From JBFMFR01 sp040752025 (lineage in GTDB: Bacteria > Chloroflexota > Anaerolineae > Anaerolineales > UBA4823): a DNA stretch of 64,000 nucleotides. This document shows positions 51,969 through 61,000 of this stretch, in pieces. Below the pieces are notes generated by a model. It saw nothing but the letters and a program-made list of their open reading frames with translations, was not told where the DNA came from and searched no databases. The stretch's first letter is position 1; the number at the start of each line of letters is the position of its first letter. Location of the stretch: the NCBI GenBank assembly GCA_040752025.1, contig JBFMFR010000028.1, positions 22,800 through 86,799 of the forward strand, read 5' to 3'. A program made the position numbers and the translations under genes.

Positions 51969-52376
51969 ATGCCAATGACGACTGCTGGAGCGATCCTGCA
52001 TGCCAACCAGGAAGGCCGGACGCAAGTGCTGCTGGTGCTGCGTAACACGCCGCCCTTCAAGGGGCATTGGTGCCTGCCGGGCGGGCACATCGACCGCTTC
52101 GAGACTGCCGCGGATGCCATCCGGCGCGAGGTGCGCGAAGAAACCGGCCTGGACTGCGAGCTGGCTTTCTTCGATTACTTCGATGAGATCATCCCCGAAA
52201 TGGAGATCCACGCCGTGGTGCTGGTCTTCGAGGGAACGGCCTCGGGCGAGTTGAGCTACCCCGAAGAGGAGATCAGCGATGCCCGCTGGTTCCCGCTGGA
52301 AGAGGTCCGCCAGTTGCCCCTGGCTTTCCGGCACAATGCGATTCTCGATACTTATGTTCAGAGGCGAGGCTTCTAA
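51969..52376 (+). CDS. Nudix hydrolase
   Basis: Start 51969 has AAGGAG about ten bases upstream. The 135-residue enzyme has the Nudix box GGHIDRFETAADAIRREVRE followed by ETGL, matching Gx5Ex7REUxEExGU at about residues 38-60. The N-terminal TTAGAILHANQEGRTQVLLV and the C-terminal DARWFPLEEVRQLPL fit MutT/ADP-ribose-pyrophosphatase-like enzymes. It hydrolyses a nucleoside diphosphate linked to another moiety; the substrate is unknown. The preceding promoter is separate from the broken endonuclease, which lies on the other strand. Confidence 0.92.
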   Translation: MPMTTAGAILHANQEGRTQVLLVLRNTPPFKGHWCLPGGHIDRFETAADAIRREVREETGLDCELAFFDYFDEIIPEMEIHAVVLVFEGTASGELSYPEEEISDARWFPLEEVRQLPLAFRHNAILDTYVQRRGF

Positions 52377-52389
52377 AAACCTGTGTTTC

Positions 52390-52403
52390 CCGTGTCATCC
52401 GTG
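52390..52403. repeat. ACACGG-type short repeat
   Basis: CCGTGTCATCCGTG is the reverse complement of CACGGATGACACGG and is related to the tandem ACACGGAT repeats at 35132-35158. It lies between the Nudix and activase genes. Confidence 0.5.
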
Positions 52404-52429
52404 AGCGATTTCTTTTACTGGAGGTACCT

Positions 52430-55400
52430 ATGACGCACATTATCGGTATTGACATCGGTTCGACGACTGCCAAGGTGGTAGCGCTGGACGGCGCCGGCGA
52501 GCTGTGCTTCTCCGCCTACCGCCGCCACAAGGCCGAGACCATCGCCACCCTGGGGGCGCTGCTGGGCGAGGCGCAGGCGGCCCTGGGCGAAAGACAGGGC
52601 GACCCGGGCGATGGGCGAGTGCGCCTGCTGGTGACCGGCTCGGCCGGCATGGGCATCTGCGAGCAGTTCGAGCTGCCTTTCATCCAGGAGGTGGTGGCCT
52701 CGGCGGAAGTGGTCAAGCGCCTGTACCCGCAGGTGCACACGCTGATCGACATCGGCGGCGAGGACGCCAAGATGATCTTCTTCGACGCCCAGGGCGCACC
52801 CGACATCCGCATGAACGGCTCGTGCGCCGGGGGCACCGGGGCGTTCATCGACGAGATGGCCATGCTGCTGAACGTGCCGGTGAGCGAGATCGAGAGCCTG
52901 GCGCGCCAGTCCACCGAAATCTACCCCCTGGCCTCGCGCTGCGGGGTGTTCGCCAAGACCGATTTGCAGAACCTGCTCAGCCGTGACGTGCCGCCGGCCG
53001 ACATCGCCGCCTCGGTGCTGCGGGCGGTGGTCTACCAGATCCTGTCTACGCTGGCGCGCGGCTACCGGCCGACGGCGCTGCTCCTGTTCAGCGGCGGGCC
53101 GCTGACCTTCATCCCGGCCCTGCGCTCGGCCTTCTTGCAGGAGTTGGGGCTGGGCGAAGAGGCGGCTGTGGAAATCGAGCGGGCCGAGCTGCTCACGGCG
53201 CACGGCGCCGCCCTGGCTGCGATGAACCCGAACGGCCCGGCAGGTGAATTCGACCTGGAAGAGTTGATCCAGCGCCTGGCCTCGCCGCCCACCGGCCAGG
53301 CAGTTGACCAGCGCCGCCTGCAGCCGCTCTTCGACGATCCCATCCAACGCCAGCGCTGGGAAGCGGCGCGCATGCAGCAGCGCCTGCCGCGCGTCGAGCC
53401 AGATGCGCTTGCGAGCGCCGATTGTTTCCTGGGAGTCGACTCGGGCTCCACTACCAGCAAGGTGGTGCTGGTGGACGGGGAGGGGCGCGTGGCCTTCAGC
53501 TATTACGCCGGCAACAAGGGCAACCCGATCGGGGCCGTGCAGCAGGGTTTGCAGGCCCTGGCCGAGCGCCTGGCGGCCTGCCCGCTCCCGCCGCGCATCG
53601 CTTACAGCATCGTGACCGGCTACGGCGAAGACCTGATCCGCAGCGCCTTCGCCTTCGACCAGGGCATGGTCGAGACCCTGGCGCATTTCCGCGCCGCCCG
53701 GGCTTTCGACGAGCAGGTCTCCTTCATCCTGGACATCGGCGGGCAGGACATGAAAGCCATCTTCGTCGAGAATGGCTACATCCAGAACATCGAGATCAAC
53801 GAAGCCTGTTCTTCAGGCTGTGGCTCTTTCATCGAATCTTTCGCCGCCTCGATGGGTTACCCGGTCAGCCAGTTTGCCGAGCTGGCCTGCGAGTCGCAGG
53901 CGCCCTGTGACTTGGGCTCGCGCTGCACGGTATTCATGAACTCGCGCGTCAAGCAGGCCCTGCGCGAGGCCGCCAGCGTGGGCGATATTTCTGCCGGGCT
54001 GGCTTACTCCGTGATCAAGAACGCCCTGCACAAGGTGCTGAAGATCACCGACCCGGCGGTGTTGGGCGAGCACATCGTGGTGCAGGGCGGCGCCTTCCGC
54101 AACCCGGCGGTGCACAAGGCGTTCGAGCATCTGGTGGGCCGCCCGGTGACCTGCCCGGACCTGGCCGAGCTGATGGGGGCGTATGGCGCCGCCCTCAGCG
54201 CCCGCGATGCGTATTACAGGCTGAGCGGGGGGCAGGCGCAGTGCGCTGAGATGGCGGGGGCTGGTTCACAAGTGCAACGCACTGAGGGAATGGGGGGTGG
54301 TGCGCAAGTGCATCGCACCTTGCAGGTGCAACGCACTGAGCAGGTGGCGAGCAGCTTCATCGGGCTGGAGAACCTGGCGCTGGCGAGTGAGTACCAGCGC
54401 AAGCAGATCCGCTGCCGGGGCTGCGAGAACAGATGCCAGGTCACCCGCCTGGCCTTCCCGCACGCCCAGGGCAACGTTTTTTACACCGGCAACCGCTGCG
54501 AGCGCATCTACACCAACCGCGGCCAGCGCCTGCCCAAGGGGCGCAACGCACCGGCCGAGAAGCTGCGCCTGCTCTTCGAACGCCCCATGCAGCCGCAGAG
54601 CGATCCCCCGGGCGGCTCTGCCCAGCCGCGCCTGACCATCGGCGTGCCGCGCGTGCTGAATATGTACGAGAACTTCCCCTTCTGGCACGCCTTGCTGTTG
54701 GGCTGCGGCTTCGCCGTGCAGCTTTCCGACCCGTCTGGCGAGCAGTTGTTCAAGAGCGGCGCGGCCAGCGTCATGTCGGAGAACATCTGCTTCCCGGCCA
54801 AGCTGGTGCACGGCCACATCCTGAACCTGGTGGAGAAGGGCGTCGACCGCATTTTCTACCCGATGGTGTATTACGAGCAGGACGAGTTCAGCGATGCGGC
54901 CAACTGCTTCAACTGCCCGATCGTCGCCGGTTACCCCGACGTGGTGCGCAGCGCCATCGACCCGCAGGGCGTGCATGGCATCCCCCTCGACCAGCCGACG
55001 GTCAGTTTTCAAGAGGCCAGGCTGCTCGAGAGGGCCTGTTGGGGCTATTTGAAAGGGCTGGGAGTCCGCCGCCGGGTCTTCAAGCGCGCCTTGCAAGGCG
55101 CTTACCAGGCCCAGCAGGCCTATAAAGACGCCGTGCGCGCCCAGGCCGGAGAGACCCTGGCGCAGGCTCGGGCGGACGGGCGGCAGGTGATCCTGATGCT
55201 CGGGCGGCCCTACCACCTCGACCCGCTGATCAACCACGGCCTGCCGGGCATCCTGGCCGATTTCGGCGTGGACGTGATCACCGAAGACTCGCTGCCCTTG
55301 CCTCCCGAGGCCACCCTGGAAAACCGCCACGTACTCACCCAGTGGGAGTACCTCAACCGTTATTATTACGCCGCCCGTTGGGCCGGCCAGCAGGATGACG

Positions 55401-56839
55401 TCGAGGTGGTGCAGCTCAATTCCTTCGCCTGCGGGCCGGACGCTTACACCATGGATGAGGTCAAGAGCATCCTGCGCTCGTACGGCAAATGCCACACGGT
55501 GGTGCGCATCGACGAGATCGAGAGCACCGGCTCGATCCGCCTGCGCCTGCGTTCCCTGATCGAAACGCTCAAGGCTCACCAGAACCCCGAGCGCGTTTTC
55601 ACACCGCGCAAGTCGGTGCGGCTGTACCTGCCCGAGGACCGGCATAAGAAGGTGCTGGCCCCGTATTTTTCGCAGTTCTGCGCCCCCACGGTATCCGGGC
55701 CGCTGATCGACCTGGGCTACCCGGTCGAGACGCTGCCCCCGCCGGACCGCGAGTCGGTCGAGATCGGGTTGAAGTACACCCAGAACGAAATCTGCTACCC
55801 GGGCATCATCGTCATCGGCGACCTGATCAAGGCGCTGCAGTCCGGGCAGTACGACCCCGAGCAGGTGGCGGTGGGCGCCTGGCAGACGGGCGGGCAGTGC
55901 CGCGCCTCCAGCATCCTCTCGCTGCTCAAGCGCGCCCTGATCGCCGCCGGTTTCGAGCACGTGCCGGTGGTGGCGCTGACCACCAACCGTAATCTGCACG
56001 AGCAGCCCGGCTTCGATCTCAATTTGAAGGATTACATTTCCAGGGCCCTGATGGCCTGCATCTATTCGGATTCGATCTCGGCCATGTATTACGCCAGCGT
56101 GGTGCGCGAGGAAGTGCGCGGCCAGGCGCAGGCCCTGGCCGGCCAGCTCCTGGAGCCCCTGGCGCAGGGCAAGTTGATTCTGAAGCGCGACGCTGTCCTG
56201 GAGCGCCTGGAGGGCGCTGTGGAGGCCTTCAACGGCATTGCCACGCGCTCGCGTGAATATCCCCGGGTGGGCATCGTGGGTGAGATCTACGCCAAGTTCA
56301 ACGATTTCGTCAACAACCGCGTAGCGCAGTGGCTGATCGATCAGGAGGTGGAAGTGGTGGTGCCGCCCCTGCTGGAGTTCTTCTCCGGCTGGTTCGTGGC
56401 CGCCAACGTGCGCGTGCGCGAAAACCTGGTGGGGCGCGACCTGAGCTGGCTGCTGGCCAACGTTCTGGACCATTACGTGAGCGGCGTGTTGGAGGATGTG
56501 GAAGCTGTGCGCAGTAAGTTCAAGCATTACCGGCCTGGCCACAACATCCACGATATCGCCCGGCGGGCGAGCCAGGCGCTCAAGCTGACCCACCAGTACG
56601 GCGAGGGCTGGCTGATCGCCGGGGAGATCGGCGAGCTGGTGCGGCAGGGCACCCAGAACGTGCTGTGCTTGCAGCCCTTCGGCTGCATCGCCAACCAGGT
56701 GATCGCCAAGGGCGTCGAGAAGCGCATCAAGGCCCTGTATCCCAACCTGAACCTGTTGTTCCTTGATTTGGACGCGGGCGTCAGCGAGGTGAACTACTTC
56801 AACCGCATGTATTTCTTCGTTGACCGGGCCAAGTCGTGA
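52430..56839 (+). CDS. Giant 2-hydroxyacyl-CoA dehydratase activase-type protein
   Basis: TGGAGG stands before ATG 52430. The 1469-residue protein holds two ASKHA/BcrAD-type ATPase domains (about 3-255 and 330-590). Each has GIDIGSTTAKVV/GVDSGSTTSKVV and the Fe-S cysteines: GSCAGGTGAF (about 131) with SRCGVF (about 170), and NEACSSGCGSF (about 458) with SRCTVF (about 497). The 39-residue spacing in both pairs matches the [4Fe-4S] cluster-bridging pair of HgdC-type activases. A DUF2229-like domain follows (about 735-960, GVPRVLNMYENFPFWHALLL). The last part (about 1060-1469) resembles the HgdB/dehydratase-related region. It should use ATP to drive low-potential electron transfer and signals an anaerobic lifestyle. 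Residues about 610-637 are a repeat insertion. Confidence 0.9.
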   Translation: MTHIIGIDIGSTTAKVVALDGAGELCFSAYRRHKAETIATLGALLGEAQAALGERQGDPGDGRVRLLVTGSAGMGICEQFELPFIQEVVASAEVVKRLYPQVHTLIDIGGEDAKMIFFDAQGAPDIRMNGSCAGGTGAFIDEMAMLLNVPVSEIESLARQSTEIYPLASRCGVFAKTDLQNLLSRDVPPADIAASVLRAVVYQILSTLARGYRPTALLLFSGGPLTFIPALRSAFLQELGLGEEAAVEIERAELLTAHGAALAAMNPNGPAGEFDLEELIQRLASPPTGQAVDQRRLQPLFDDPIQRQRWEAARMQQRLPRVEPDALASADCFLGVDSGSTTSKVVLVDGEGRVAFSYYAGNKGNPIGAVQQGLQALAERLAACPLPPRIAYSIVTGYGEDLIRSAFAFDQGMVETLAHFRAARAFDEQVSFILDIGGQDMKAIFVENGYIQNIEINEACSSGCGSFIESFAASMGYPVSQFAELACESQAPCDLGSRCTVFMNSRVKQALREAASVGDISAGLAYSVIKNALHKVLKITDPAVLGEHIVVQGGAFRNPAVHKAFEHLVGRPVTCPDLAELMGAYGAALSARDAYYRLSGGQAQCAEMAGAGSQVQRTEGMGGGAQVHRTLQVQRTEQVASSFIGLENLALASEYQRKQIRCRGCENRCQVTRLAFPHAQGNVFYTGNRCERIYTNRGQRLPKGRNAPAEKLRLLFERPMQPQSDPPGGSAQPRLTIGVPRVLNMYENFPFWHALLLGCGFAVQLSDPSGEQLFKSGAASVMSENICFPAKLVHGHILNLVEKGVDRIFYPMVYYEQDEFSDAANCFNCPIVAGYPDVVRSAIDPQGVHGIPLDQPTVSFQEARLLERACWGYLKGLGVRRRVFKRALQGAYQAQQAYKDAVRAQAGETLAQARADGRQVILMLGRPYHLDPLINHGLPGILADFGVDVITEDSLPLPPEATLENRHVLTQWEYLNRYYYAARWAGQQDDVEVVQLNSFACGPDAYTMDEVKSILRSYGKCHTVVRIDEIESTGSIRLRLRSLIETLKAHQNPERVFTPRKSVRLYLPEDRHKKVLAPYFSQFCAPTVSGPLIDLGYPVETLPPPDRESVEIGLKYTQNEICYPGIIVIGDLIKALQSGQYDPEQVAVGAWQTGGQCRASSILSLLKRALIAAGFEHVPVVALTTNRNLHEQPGFDLNLKDYISRALMACIYSDSISAMYYASVVREEVRGQAQALAGQLLEPLAQGKLILKRDAVLERLEGAVEAFNGIATRSREYPRVGIVGEIYAKFNDFVNNRVAQWLIDQEVEVVVPPLLEFFSGWFVAANVRVRENLVGRDLSWLLANVLDHYVSGVLEDVEAVRSKFKHYRPGHNIHDIARRASQALKLTHQYGEGWLIAGEIGELVRQGTQNVLCLQPFGCIANQVIAKGVEKRIKALYPNLNLLFLDLDAGVSEVNYFNRMYFFVDRAKS
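54272..54340. repeat. Three GTGCAACGCAC-family repeats inside the activase gene
   Basis: GTGCAACGCACTGAG (54272-54286), GTGCATCGCAC (54308-54318) and GTGCAACGCACTGAG again (54326-54340). The insert encodes SQVQRTEGMGGGAQVHRTLQ, then VQRTEQ, repeats of Q-V-x-R-T, in frame. It lies between the second ATPase domain and the rest of the protein. Confidence 0.75.
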
Positions 56840-57480
56840 GAACTTTCCTGTCCCTGGAAAATAAACACCAGGAGCCGCTCCCGCCGGACTTGCAGGGGGA
56901 CGATGTGCGCTACGCCCCGGCCCTGGTACGGCATTTCTTGCAGGAGTACACCCGGCCCGGCGAGCGGGTGATCGACCCCTTCGCCGGGCTGGGCACCACC
57001 CTGGTGGTCGCCGAGGGGATGGGCCGGCTGCCTTACGGCATCGAGATCGACGAACGCAAGGCGGCATACTGCCGCTCCAGGCTGGCGCATCCCGAGAACC
57101 TGGTCCACGGGGATGCGCGCCGTCTGCTGTCCTACGACCTGCCCATCTGTGACTTCTCGATGACCTCGCCGCCTTTCTCCACCCTGGAGGAGGCCAGCGA
57201 CCCGCTCAGCGACTACCGGGTCGACGGGCGCGGCTATAAGGCCTACCTGCGCGAGCTGCGCCAGATCTACGCCCAACTGGCGCAGCGCATGCGCCCGGCC
57301 GGGACGGTGGTCATCGAAGCCGCCAACCTCAAGCAGCACGGCCGGCTGACCACCCTGGCCTGGGACATCGCCGGCGAGGTGGGCCAGGTGCTGCATTTCG
57401 ACGGCGAGGTGGTCATCGGCTGGGACCACTACGGCTACGGCTACCAGCATTCCTACTGCCTGGTGTTCTCGGTGATTTGA
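56836..57480 (+). CDS. DNA methyltransferase, N4/N6-type
   Basis: GTG at 56836 overlaps the activase stop (GTGA), so the two are coupled. The 214-residue enzyme has the SAM-binding motif VIDPFAGLGTTLVVAEGMGR near residue 45 and catalytic motif MTSPPFSTLEEA near 110, the alpha-type order. An S-P-P-F motif is more often seen in N4-cytosine enzymes. It is shorter than restriction-linked methylases and has no adjacent nuclease. With the CcrM-like enzyme at 49123 it makes two orphan DNA methylases within 8 kb. Confidence 0.85.
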   Translation: MRTFLSLENKHQEPLPPDLQGDDVRYAPALVRHFLQEYTRPGERVIDPFAGLGTTLVVAEGMGRLPYGIEIDERKAAYCRSRLAHPENLVHGDARRLLSYDLPICDFSMTSPPFSTLEEASDPLSDYRVDGRGYKAYLRELRQIYAQLAQRMRPAGTVVIEAANLKQHGRLTTLAWDIAGEVGQVLHFDGEVVIGWDHYGYGYQHSYCLVFSVI

Positions 57481-57497
57481 CTCTTACCTTCGCCAAG

Positions 57498-57591
57498 AGA
57501 AACCGGGTTTTTGATTTGCAAGCATAGTCTGAAGAAATTCCGCCAGGCTGGCATAGCCCTCCTTACCTGAGTGGCGAAAAACCCGGTTTCT
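57498..57591. repeat. Split inverted repeat AGAAACCGGG...CCCGGTTTCT
   Basis: AGAAACCGGGTTTTT (57498-57512) and AAAAACCCGGTTTCT (57577-57591) are 15-base inverted arms around 64 bases. The arms are related to the 43232-43265 hairpin. With its termini the unit resembles a small non-autonomous mobile element. Confidence 0.75.
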
Positions 57592-57710
57592 AGCCATGCC
57601 GTATTTGAACGGGTTCTTCTTGAATATGCGTTAAAGGTGATCAGGTAATTAGGATGGCTGGAGGGGCGCAGATTCTCGCTGACGCTCGCGGATGTTTTTG
57701 GAGGCCGCGG

Positions 57711-57756
57711 CATCCCAGTCACCCGGAGATTTGAGAATCTCCGGGTGACTGGGATG
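57711..57756. repeat. Perfect 21-base-pair hairpin, CCCGGAGTTT family
   Basis: The left arm, CATCCCAGTCACCCGGAGAT plus T (57711-57731), pairs fully with 57736-57756 around a TGAG loop. No T-run follows. Here the core is CCCGGAGATT with matched AATCTCCGGG, a compensated change relative to the other copies. Confidence 0.85.
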
Positions 57757-57793
57757 TGGGGTATCGATCGGTGCAATGCATCGAGGAGGAGAA

Positions 57794-57809
57794 TGTGACA
57801 AAAGTCACA
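57794..57809. promoter_or_regulatory. CRP-type site TGTGA-CAAAAG-TCACA
   Basis: The consensus TGTGA-N6-TCACA is complete; arms TGTGAC and GTCACA are perfect. It lies about 204 bases before the RHS gene. If the promoter at 57832-57858 is used, the site centres about 63-64 bases upstream of the start point, near the class I position. Confidence 0.6.
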
Positions 57810-57844
57810 GGGCGCAACTGACAATCGTTAGTTGATTTGCGCCC
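57810..57844. other. Hairpin next to the CRP-type site
   Basis: GGGCGCAA (57810-57817) pairs with TTGCGCCC (57837-57844), with an ACT/AGT pair further in. Its role, if any, is unclear; it overlaps the predicted -35 element. Confidence 0.45.
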
Positions 57845-57858
57845 CCCATTTGTACTAT
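57832..57858 (+). promoter_or_regulatory. Candidate promoter of the RHS gene
   Basis: TTGATT (57832-57837) and TACTAT (57853-57858) have a short 15-base spacer; an 18-base spacing to TATCCT is an alternative. A short spacer would fit an activator-dependent promoter. Confidence 0.4.
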
Positions 57859-58012
57859 CCTGATAACATCGGCACACAGCCAGCCTGATGGGGGCTATCC
57901 ACGAATCCACACCATGTCCGATCACCCATCCGGAATATCGCACCAGCCAGCCGATCTAGACGAGCGCGGTTCGAAAGAACGTTGCTCGCTATCACCTGCC
58001 TGGAGGGGAATT

Positions 58013-61000
58013 ATGTTCACCTTGTCTGCACCTGCACACACCACCGGCGCGGCCCTGCGCAAGCTAGGGCTGGCGCTGCTGCACGTGGCCACGATCGTGG
58101 CGCTGCTGTTGGCCGGCATCAGCCCGCACCCTGGGCTGGCTGCCGGGGCGATCACGAGCGCGCCGCCCGCGGATGCCGCCGCCAGCGGCCCACAGCCGGT
58201 GGTATACCCGGCCTTGCGCGGCGCGCAGGCGCTGCCGCCGGCCGCACAGCCCCAGGCGTACAGCCTGGCAGAGCTGCCCCAGCCGGGGGCGCTCAGCGCC
58301 GCAGAAAAGCAGGAACTGCTGGACGAGTTCGCCGCCCGCCTGCCGCAGGCGAAAACCGCCGCAGCAGCAGGCGAGCCAACGCTCAACCTGGCGGTGCTGG
58401 AGGAAGCCCAGCCGGGCGAAGGCCTGTACGCCGTCTGGCAGGTGGCGGGCATAGAGGATACCAAGGGCGTGTACCTGGAGATCGAGCTGCCAACGGGCTT
58501 CGAGTGGAACGGGAGCGAGGCAACCCTCGACGCCAAGAGCGGTGCGTGGAAACTGCCGGTCAGCGCCGGCAGCGGCCTGCTGGACTGGCAGATCAGCGAG
58601 GAGGCCCAGGGGCCGTTCACGATCAACGCCAGGCTGGTGCGCAACCACAAGGCGTTAGCCAGCGCCAGCCTGAACGTGCCCGAAAAGGGCCTGAACCTGC
58701 TGCCTTCCCAGGGCGGGACGGCGCAGGGGCTGGACGGGCAGGTGCGGGTGCACTTCCCCGACCTGGGCCAGGGTAGCCTGGCAGTGCGGGTGCGGCGGCT
58801 TACGGCCAAGAGCATGCCGCTCACGCTCACGAATAGCCTGAGCGGCAGCCCGTTCGAGATCACCGCGCAGGATGCCAGCGGGCAGGAGCTGCGTCACTTC
58901 GACCGGCCGCTGACCCTGGAGGTGCATTACGCCGGGCTGTGGCGCGGTGGCGACGAAGCCTCCCTGCGACTGTACTATTACGACGAAGCCTCCGGCGAGT
59001 GGCAGGCCATGCCCACGCGCCTGGACACCGAAAACGACGTGCTCTACGCCAGCAGCGACCACCTGACGATCTTCGACCTCGACACCCAGGATTGGGGAGA
59101 AGCGCGCACACCGACCCTGGAAGCTTTCCAGGTGTCCAACTTCACCGGGGCGGCGAGCTACTCGCTGTCGCTGTGGACCCCGCCCGGCCCGGGCGGGCTC
59201 TCGCCCGGCCTGAGCCTGTCGTACAACAGCCAGGTGGTGGAAAGCTCGCCGCCGGTCAAGGCGCAGGCCTCCTGGGTGGGGATGGGCTGGTCGCTGGACA
59301 CCGGCTACATCGAGCGCACCGACCTCGGCGCAGCCAACCCCTCTGACAGCTTCTCGATCGTCTACAACGGGGTGAGCGGGGTGATGGCAGAGGACGAAAA
59401 CGGCTACTACCACACCCCCGAAGAGAATTTCTGGCGCATCCAGTTCGACGAGGACAACAACACCTGGACCGCCTGGGACCGCCAGGGCACGCAGTATTTC
59501 TTCGGCGATACGGCCCAGACGCGCTCCACCTACCCGGCCCGGCTGGACGGCCCGTGCCCGGAGGACGACGGCGGCGGGATCGAGCCGGGGGGCTCGATCC
59601 CATCCTACATCTACGAGACCTGGCGCTGGTCGCTGCACCGGGTGCGCAACATCTACGGCCAGGAGCTGCAATACAGCTACGTCTCCGACTACCAGGAAAA
59701 GACCCACGCCTGCCTCGAGCAGGTGATCGGGCAGACGATCACCTTCCCACGCCCGATCGCCGTCTACCCGCACGAGATCATCTACCCCAACCAGCAGTAC
59801 ACGGTCACCTTCGAGCTGGAAGCGCGCGGCGACTACAAGGCGTCCTGGGAGGACGAGCACGGGCTGCACTTCTACAAGCGCCGCCGCCTGAAGGCGATCC
59901 ACATCGCCAACCAGGGGCAGGACGTGCGCCGCTACGATTTCAACTACGCCGACCAGGCGCTGATCTACCCGTACCAGGCGTGGCAGGACGGGACGCCGAC
60001 CCTGGCGCTGGTGAGCGTGGAAGAAGTCGCCCCGGACGGCAGCCGCCTGCCGCTGGGCAGCTTCAGCTACGCCGACGGGCTGCACCTGACCGAGGGGGAG
60101 AACGGCTACGGCGGGCGGGTCGCCTTCGACTACGAGAGCGATCCCTGGCACGAGGTCACCAGCGCCAAGGACCGCACCTACCCGGTGACGCTCAACGAGC
60201 CGGGCCTGCCGCCGCAGACGGCCAAGCTGTGCATCTTCGACGGCATCGCCTACGTGCCGCGCGTGCTGCCCTTCAACGGCGGGACGGTCTCGTGCAACTC
60301 GCGAGGGCAGTTGATCCTGAGAGGCGCCGGGCTGGTGAGCGTGCCGGCGAAATTCTTCCAGCCGGGGTCGGCCTACCAGATGTACGCCGAAGTGGCCAGC
60401 TCGCAGCCGGCCTACCCGGTGGGAGTGCAGCTGGGGCTGTACAACGGGGCGCAGGTGCTGGTGGCAGCCACAGCCAGCGGTGTGACCTCCCAGCGCCAAC
60501 TGGAAGGCTACACGCTGCTGCCGATGGCCTCCGGCGGGGCGGCGCTGTACCTGCACTGCAGCCGCAACTGCATCGTGGGCAAGGCGCAGACCCACTGGCT
60601 GACGACGCGCTACCGCGTGGTGCAGAAGCGGGTCTACGACGGGATCAACGCCGAGCCGTCGGCTTTCCAATACCGCTACGACGAAGCCGCCACCAACGAA
60701 GACCTGGAGCTGGAGCCGGGCGAATCGACCCACTCGGAGTGCAACGAGTTCCTGGGGCACGCCCTGGTGCAGGAGATCGGGCCGGACGGGCGCCTGGTCT
60801 GGAACTACTACCACCAGGACGACGCCCGGCGCGGGCGGCCATCGGTCAGCCTGGTGAGCCGGGCGGGCTTCCTGGACGATTTCAGCGCCGGGTTGGACGC
60901 CAATGCCTGGGCGGGGGCCGGCGGGGGCGTACCCACGGTGGAGCGCCGCCAGGGGGACGCGGCCCTGAAGCTGTATTCGAGCAACGCCGCCTGGAAAGCG

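Noticed and set aside
54266..57067. Minus-strand open frame (933 codons) across the activase gene
   Set aside because: Shadow of the well-supported activase and methylase; no RBS or family text.
57453..57824. Minus-strand frame of 123 codons after the second methylase
   Set aside because: It spans the inverted repeats and hairpin and lacks an RBS or family pattern.
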